A DNA stretch of 8,870 nucleotides from an uncultured Thiotrichaceae bacterium (GTDB lineage: Bacteria; Pseudomonadota; Gammaproteobacteria; Thiotrichales; Thiotrichaceae). The notes beneath the pieces were generated by a model, which worked only from the letters and a program-made list of their open reading frames with translations, did not search any database and was not told the DNA's origin. The DNA lies in contig CALHAO010000028.1 in assembly GCA_937931765.1 (NCBI GenBank), forward strand, positions 1 to 8,870. The letters are read 5' to 3'. The position numbers and the translations under genes were made by a program. Shown piece after piece: positions 4,921-8,870 of the stretch (its first letter is position 1; each line of letters starts with the position of its first letter).

Positions 4921-6357
4921 ATGAACAAATCCCTATATATCCCGATCACAGCAATGCTTGCGGTAACGCTTTCATTGACTGCTTGTCATGACAGTGACCC
5001 AAAAGCTAAATACGAAGACATTTACGGCACCTGGGAACAAGTGGGTTATGGTGATGTTCTGGTGATTAATAAGGACGGTGCAGATTATTACCAGCACACC
5101 CGTCAGACTTGCATCAAGGACAGCTCACTGGATAACACAGAGCTGGGTGAGTTCATCAATGATTTAGACGTGCCTACTGATCAGCAGTCTTTTTCTGTTC
5201 GCCTTCAGGCATCAAATCTTTTTAAAGCCCAGCTAACCCGTTTGGATCAATTGCCGGTTAGTTGTCAGGCCGATCGCTTAATCACTACGGCCACACCCAC
5301 CCGGCAATTTGAACATCTTTGGCACACTTTTAATGACTACTACGCCTTTTTTGATCAGCGGGGCGTTGATTGGCAGCAGCAATACACCACTTACCGTCCG
5401 ATGATTGATGATGCGATGGATCAGAAAGCATTGTTTAGTGTATTAGCCGACATGCTTGCGCCACTGGATGATGATCATGTTTCATTGAGCACTGGTGATG
5501 ATGGTTTCTCACCAGCTCAGCCACCTAATTTTGTTATTGCGCTGTATCAAGCGTTTCAACAGCAGAGTGAGATCAGTGATTTCAATGAATTTGAAGAGGC
5601 ACAACTGGACAATATGCAGCAGGTGCAGGGCACTTATTTAAGCCAGGTAAAACAGGCAGGCGGGCCGGATGATGAGGTGGCGTTGTGGGGTAGAATCAAG
5701 GGCGATAAGGGTGATATTGGCTACCTGCAATTAAGCCGGATGGCTGGCATAGACAGTCAGGTTGACCTGAGTGATATTGATACGATTGACCCTGAAAAAG
5801 ACCTGATTGCCATTGAAAATATTATGCAGCAAGTGACCAGTGATTTACAGGATGTTTCCGCGCTGGTGATTGACATACGTTTCAACGGTGGCGGTTTAGA
5901 TAGTGTGGGCATGGCGATTGCCAACTATTTTACACGCCAGCATCAGCTAGCGCTTAGCAAATATACCGAAAACTGGCAGGGCCGAAGTCAGCATGTAAAA
6001 GCTTATCTGAACCCTGCTAAACAACACCTGCTGGTGCCGATTGCGCTATTAAGCAGCGACATGACGGTCAGTGCGGCAGAAACCTTCCTCATGACTATGC
6101 GCTCAATTCCGCAAGTCAGTGTGGTGGGCGAACCCAGTAGCGGCGCACTGTCTGATGTTCTGACGAAGAATATGCTGAAAGGCTTGGAAGCTGACCTTTC
6201 CAACGAGGTTTATCTTGATCATGCGGGCCGGAACTACGAAGTCAGTGGCGTTCCGGTGGATGTTGCCACCACTGCGTTTGATCTGGATGGTTTCGCCAAA
6301 GGTAAAGATACCGCACTTGATGCTGCACTCGATCATTTAAGCGCACAAATCCAATAA
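4921..6357 (+). CDS. S41-peptidase-like lipoprotein, first tandem copy, 478 aa
   Basis: The start is the ATG at 4921, six bases after AGGA. An ATG at 4915 directly abuts AGGA and is unlikely; the paralog downstream uses the same AGGA spacing. The signal ends in lipobox Leu19-Thr-Ala-Cys22, followed by His, which predicts an outer membrane anchor by the +2 rule. An N-terminal domain (about 30-130) with motif Tyr-Gly-Thr-Trp-Glu-Gln-Val-Gly-Tyr-Gly and two conserved cysteines precedes the S41 (tail-specific protease) domain. S41 signs are Asp-Asp-Asp-His186, Asp-Ile-Arg-Phe-Asn-Gly-Gly-Gly (318-325), Ser384-Ala-Ala-Glu387, Gly-Glu-Pro-Ser-Ser-Gly (403-408) and Ser-Gly-Val-Pro-Val-Asp. No lysine sits where CtpA-type Ser/Lys enzymes have it, so a tricorn/IRBP-like S41B layout with Ser384 as nucleophile is more likely. 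No PDZ domain is evident. Likely a periplasm-facing peptidase; substrate unknown. Confidence 0.88.
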   Translation: MNKSLYIPITAMLAVTLSLTACHDSDPKAKYEDIYGTWEQVGYGDVLVINKDGADYYQHTRQTCIKDSSLDNTELGEFINDLDVPTDQQSFSVRLQASNLFKAQLTRLDQLPVSCQADRLITTATPTRQFEHLWHTFNDYYAFFDQRGVDWQQQYTTYRPMIDDAMDQKALFSVLADMLAPLDDDHVSLSTGDDGFSPAQPPNFVIALYQAFQQQSEISDFNEFEEAQLDNMQQVQGTYLSQVKQAGGPDDEVALWGRIKGDKGDIGYLQLSRMAGIDSQVDLSDIDTIDPEKDLIAIENIMQQVTSDLQDVSALVIDIRFNGGGLDSVGMAIANYFTRQHQLALSKYTENWQGRSQHVKAYLNPAKQHLLVPIALLSSDMTVSAAETFLMTMRSIPQVSVVGEPSSGALSDVLTKNMLKGLEADLSNEVYLDHAGRNYEVSGVPVDVATTAFDLDGFAKGKDTALDAALDHLSAQIQ

Positions 6358-6416
6358 TGTTTGTCATTTAATCCGGGTGTGATTTTTGTATAAAAACTGA
6401 ACAGGAAAGTAATTAG

Positions 6417-6513
6417 TGTATGAGTTTTGTAACGCTCCGTTACAAAACTCTTTTCTACTACACAAAACAGCTACATTTCTCTCACAGACAAAAGACGCCC
6501 GAATTCATAGTAT
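6417..6513 (+). promoter_or_regulatory. Paired operators and promoter of the second S41 gene
   Basis: This is a diverged copy of the region before the first S41 gene. The upstream box is TGTATGAGTTTTGTAAC (6417-6433). The downstream box is CACAAAACAGCTACA (6461-6475), starting 44 bp later, with a third CACA at 6483-6486. CAGACA (6485-6490) and TAGTAT (6508-6513) keep the 24-nt and 47-nt offsets. The block CCCGAATTCATAGTAT around the -10 is identical in the two promoters, so promoter and gene were probably duplicated together. The operator half-sites and spacings are kept while neighbouring bases drift, which suggests selection. Confidence 0.65.
6422..6454 (+). terminator. Perfect palindrome with T-run after the first S41 gene
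   Basis: Thirteen-base perfect arms (6422-6434 and 6438-6450) flank a CTC loop and are followed by TTTT (6451-6454). It lies 64 bases after the stop of the first S41 gene and could terminate it. It is the counterpart of the 4790-4825 palindrome, but the loop is the reverse complement (CTC instead of GAG). The arms carry the operator core GTTACAAAACTC. Confidence 0.5.
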
Positions 6514-6551
6514 TCCCTGTATCTCAAATAAAACTAAAAACAGGAAATAAT

Positions 6552-8018
6552 ATGAAACAACCCCTATACACGTTTATAGCAACAACGTTCCTGATCACGC
6601 TATCGCTGAGTGGCTGCAATGACAGTGATCATAATGACGACTATTACATAACAGGCGATGCTAAAGATTATTATGGCACCTGGGAGCAGGTCGGCTATGG
6701 CAACGTTTGGGTGATCGACAGCAAAGGTGCTCAGCGGTTTCAGCACACCCGTCAAACCTGTACCCAGCTTCCCTTTCTTAGTAATGCAGAATTAGAGGCA
6801 TTCCCTGTTGGCCAGTCCCTTATTGATAAGAAAATAAAGGTCAACAAGCAGTCTTTTTCGGCGTTACCGCTGACAGATGCCAGTTTCCGACGTTATTTTA
6901 CCCGTATGGATAAGCTCCCGGCGAAGTGCCAGGCTGACCAGCTCATTACAACGGCAACACCTACGCAACAATTCGAGATTTTTTGGCATAGTTTTAATGA
7001 TTATTACGCCTTCTTTGACAAGCGTGGCGTGGACTGGCAGCAGCAATACACCACCTATCAGCCCATGATAAATGACGCTATGAGTCAGGAAGCTTTGTTT
7101 AGTGTATTCAGCGATATGCTCGCCCCCATTGATGATGGTCATATAGCACTGAGTGCTGGCGGCGAACGTGGGTTTTCACCTGAACAACCCGCTCAGCTGA
7201 CCAAAGACTTGCAGTATGGCTTCCAGCAGCAGAGTGAAATCAGTACTTTTGAAGAGTATGAAGCAAGAACACATTTTGCTATCAGGCAAGTGCAAGCGAG
7301 CTATCTCCGCGACCTGAAACAAGCAGGCGGGCCGGATGCTGCACCACAGAAGGTCACCTCCTGGGGGAAAATCAACGGTGATATTGGTTTTATTCAAGTC
7401 GACCGTATGGTGGGAATTAGCAACACGCTTCCAGGGCCAGGTATTAACTTTGTGGAAGAAGACCTTGCGGCCATTAAAGAAATTATGGCGCTGGCAGTCA
7501 CTGACTTTAAGGATGTAAAGGCCTTGGTCATCGATGTGCGTTCTAATGAAGGTGGCCTCGACAACGTTGCACTGGCTATTGCCAATCACTTTGCCCGTGA
7601 GCGTAAACAGGTTTTGACTAAGTACACCAATAATTGGCAGGGTCGAACCCGCAATGTGCATGCCTATCTAAACCCGGCATCACAACAATTGCATGTACCG
7701 ATTGCGGTATTAAGCAGTGACCTTACCGCCAGCGCCGCAGAAGTATTCTTATTGGCCATGCGTTCCATTCCTGAAGTCACCATCATCGGCGAGCGTAGTG
7801 ATGGCGTCTTTTCTATCTCTATGGACAAACAGTTGCTGAATGACATGGAAGTCAGTCTTTCTAACGAGATCTGGCTTGACCATCAGGAACAAAACTATGA
7901 AGTCAGCGGAGTCCCGGTCGATATTGCTGTTACCGCATTTGACCTGGACGGCTTTGGCAATGGTAAAGATACCGCGCTTGAAGCCGCAATCGATCATTTG
8001 AAAGCTCAGATTCAATAA
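6552..8018 (+). CDS. S41-peptidase-like lipoprotein, second tandem copy, 488 aa
   Basis: This is a paralog of the preceding gene, alignable along its whole length. The true start is the ATG at 6552, six bases after AGGA. The open frame extends up to 6420, but that part is promoter and operator. The signal ends in lipobox Leu19-Ser-Gly-Cys22, then Asn, predicting outer membrane retention. Conserved features are the Tyr-Gly-Thr-Trp-Glu-Gln-Val-Gly-Tyr-Gly motif, two cysteines (70, 126), Asp-Asp-Gly-His197, Asp-Val-Arg-Ser-Asn-Glu-Gly-Gly, Ser394-Ala-Ala-Glu397 and Ser-Gly-Val-Pro-Val-Asp. It differs after Gly-Glu: the first copy reads Pro-Ser-Ser-Gly-Ala-Leu-Ser-Asp, close to the S41 consensus, whereas this copy reads Arg-Ser-Asp-Gly-Val-Phe-Ser-Ile. 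The Pro and the Ser-Asp pair are lost. The nucleophile is still there, so activity may be changed rather than lost. It also differs around 70-110 and 285-300, possibly reflecting a different substrate. Confidence 0.88.
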   Translation: MKQPLYTFIATTFLITLSLSGCNDSDHNDDYYITGDAKDYYGTWEQVGYGNVWVIDSKGAQRFQHTRQTCTQLPFLSNAELEAFPVGQSLIDKKIKVNKQSFSALPLTDASFRRYFTRMDKLPAKCQADQLITTATPTQQFEIFWHSFNDYYAFFDKRGVDWQQQYTTYQPMINDAMSQEALFSVFSDMLAPIDDGHIALSAGGERGFSPEQPAQLTKDLQYGFQQQSEISTFEEYEARTHFAIRQVQASYLRDLKQAGGPDAAPQKVTSWGKINGDIGFIQVDRMVGISNTLPGPGINFVEEDLAAIKEIMALAVTDFKDVKALVIDVRSNEGGLDNVALAIANHFARERKQVLTKYTNNWQGRTRNVHAYLNPASQQLHVPIAVLSSDLTASAAEVFLLAMRSIPEVTIIGERSDGVFSISMDKQLLNDMEVSLSNEIWLDHQEQNYEVSGVPVDIAVTAFDLDGFGNGKDTALEAAIDHLKAQIQ

Positions 8019-8035
8019 ACCAATTTCACCTCTTA

Positions 8036-8096
8036 TCCCTCGCCGGACTCAATGTAATTGATTTGCCCGAATCAATGCAGTGGCGAGGGAGCTTTT
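8036..8096 (+). terminator. Long two-tier hairpin between the second S41 gene and the MipA-like gene
   Basis: TCCCTCGCC (8036-8044) pairs perfectly with GGCGAGGGA (8082-8090). Inside, ATTGATT (8057-8063) pairs with AATCAAT (8070-8076) around a six-base loop. A short GCTTTT follows. This looks like a terminator or a partial attenuator 18 bases after the S41 stop. The U-run is short and the loop large, so some read-through into the downstream gene is plausible. No TACA-N7-TACA box and no convincing promoter is visible between here and the next ATG. Confidence 0.55.
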
Positions 8097-8118
8097 ACAA
8101 AATTAAGGACACTTTATT

Positions 8119-8870
8119 ATGCACAAGACAAACCTGACGTTATGCGCCATCCTCCCTGTCATTCTCTGCTTTCCAGCGGCACAAGCTGAGTCAGAAAAAG
8201 GTCAATTCGGTATAGGTCTAAGCACCAGCAATCGCTTGTCGTTTTACGAAGATAACAGTGGCGACCATGTCATCGAAATTCACCCTCATCTACAATATCG
8301 TGGCGACCGGTTTAATATTCTGGGTGACACTATGGCTTATAACTTCAGTAATGACTCGAACCTAAGAATGGAAGTGATCGGTAAGTTAGAAAACCGGGGT
8401 TACGATGGAGATAAAATCGATTCATTAAAAGGTATGGCTGATCGTGATGCGAGTATTGATGTCGGTGGCCGGGTTGCCTTGCATACTGACATGGGGTTAT
8501 TCAGTATTGATGCGACCACGGATGCCAGCAACACACATAAAGGCCACGCTGTTGACCTGCGTTTTGGCCCGGATCTCTATAAGCAAAAATGGAATGGTTC
8601 TCGTGAGTTATCAGTCGGCATGTTGGCAGGCGTTAAATGGGAAAGTGACGAAGTGGTGAATTATTACTACGGTGTGCGTGACTCAGAAGCGACAGCCAAA
8701 CGGGCGGCTTATCAAGGTAAAGCCGCCATCACGCCTTATCTGGGAGTGGATGCGCAATTCAGTTTGACTCCAAGTATTACGTTGGAGGGTAATATTCTTT
8801 ATCAGAAAAATCCGGATGAAATTGCAGATAGTCCGATTGTTGATAGTGGTCAGTCGGTGGAAGCTAATGT
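8119..8870 (+). CDS. MipA/OmpV-family outer membrane protein (3' end outside window)
   Basis: The frame is open from the ATG at 8119 to the window edge, with 250 codons visible. AAGGA lies nine bases before the start. A type I signal peptide ends at Ala-Gln-Ala23. The rest alternates polar and hydrophobic residues in short strands typical of a beta barrel. Family-like traits are Gly-x-Gly-Leu near the mature N-terminus, Pro-His-Leu-Gln-Tyr-Arg-Gly-Asp-Arg-Phe-Asn-Ile, and Asn-Tyr-Tyr-Tyr-Gly-Val-Arg followed by Ala-x-x-x-Ala-Tyr. MipA of E. coli was described as a scaffold linking the lytic transglycosylase MltA to PBP1B; OmpV-type members are outer membrane proteins. Members are around 250 residues, so only the last strand or so is probably missing. 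It follows the second S41 gene by 100 bp with a hairpin between and lacks its own copy of the operator, so it is either read through or separately controlled. Confidence 0.85.
   Translation, partial: MHKTNLTLCAILPVILCFPAAQAESEKGQFGIGLSTSNRLSFYEDNSGDHVIEIHPHLQYRGDRFNILGDTMAYNFSNDSNLRMEVIGKLENRGYDGDKIDSLKGMADRDASIDVGGRVALHTDMGLFSIDATTDASNTHKGHAVDLRFGPDLYKQKWNGSRELSVGMLAGVKWESDEVVNYYYGVRDSEATAKRAAYQGKAAITPYLGVDAQFSLTPSITLEGNILYQKNPDEIADSPIVDSGQSVEAN

Noticed and set aside
6375..6400. TTTTTGTATAAAAA stretch after the first S41 gene as a terminator or promoter
   Set aside because: The self-complementary part has only A and T with a tiny loop, and no gene start fits as a promoter target. The palindrome at 6422-6454 is a better terminator candidate.
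6420..6551. The 44-codon in-frame extension at the 5' end of the second S41 gene
   Set aside because: It covers the operators, -35 and -10, lacks a ribosome binding site, and would bury a standard lipoprotein signal. The ATG at 6552 has AGGA six bases upstream, as in the paralog.
7176..7661. 161-codon open frame on the minus strand inside the second S41 gene
   Set aside because: It is antisense to a conserved coding region, has no ribosome binding site or recognisable motif, and is best explained by codon bias of the true gene. The same holds for the other antisense frames in both S41 genes, the kinase and the regulator.

Overview
The window looks like chromosome of a gammaproteobacterium, probably marine or free-living. 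Pointers are an RstA/RstB-like two-component pair, a DUF2799 lipoprotein, S41-type lipoproteins and a MipA/OmpV-family outer membrane protein, with mid-range GC and AT-rich promoters. I cannot assign a genus. No RNA genes, insertion sequences or CRISPR arrays were seen.

Minus-strand half, read right to left: a four-helix membrane protein (3935-3369), an OmpR/RstA-type response regulator (3271-2501), its histidine kinase (2504-879, ATGA overlap), a tiny lipoprotein (876-673, translationally coupled), a rho-independent terminator (593-566), then the N-terminal part of a beta-lactamase-fold serine hydrolase lipoprotein (475 to beyond the left edge). Plus-strand half, read left to right: a DUF2799 lipoprotein (4142-4756), two tandem paralogous S41-peptidase-like lipoproteins (4921-6357 and 6552-8018), and a MipA/OmpV-family beta-barrel protein that runs off the right edge (8119-8870).

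The most interesting signal is not a gene. A direct-repeat operator, TACA-N7-TACA (best form GTTACAAAACNCCTACA), occurs upstream of five transcription units: the regulator-kinase operon, the four-helix protein, the DUF2799 lipoprotein and both S41 genes. In all five, a candidate -10 hexamer starts exactly 47 nt after the first base of the repeat and a candidate -35 starts 24 nt after it. In the three plus-strand promoters a second, oppositely oriented copy lies 44 bp upstream, four turns of an 11-bp repeat. The simplest reading is that the response regulator binds this box, controls itself and activates the flanking envelope genes. The locus would then be a self-contained envelope-sensing module: membrane sensor, regulator, a four-helix membrane accessory protein, and several exported lipoproteins or outer membrane proteins as outputs. 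The stimulus is unknown.

In front of both S41 genes the upstream operator is embedded in a perfect inverted repeat followed by TTTT. It may therefore also terminate transcription from the preceding gene. The three-base loops of these two palindromes are reverse complements of each other. Several start codons differ from the longest open frame (kinase, tiny lipoprotein, both S41 genes, serine hydrolase); the reasons are given per gene.
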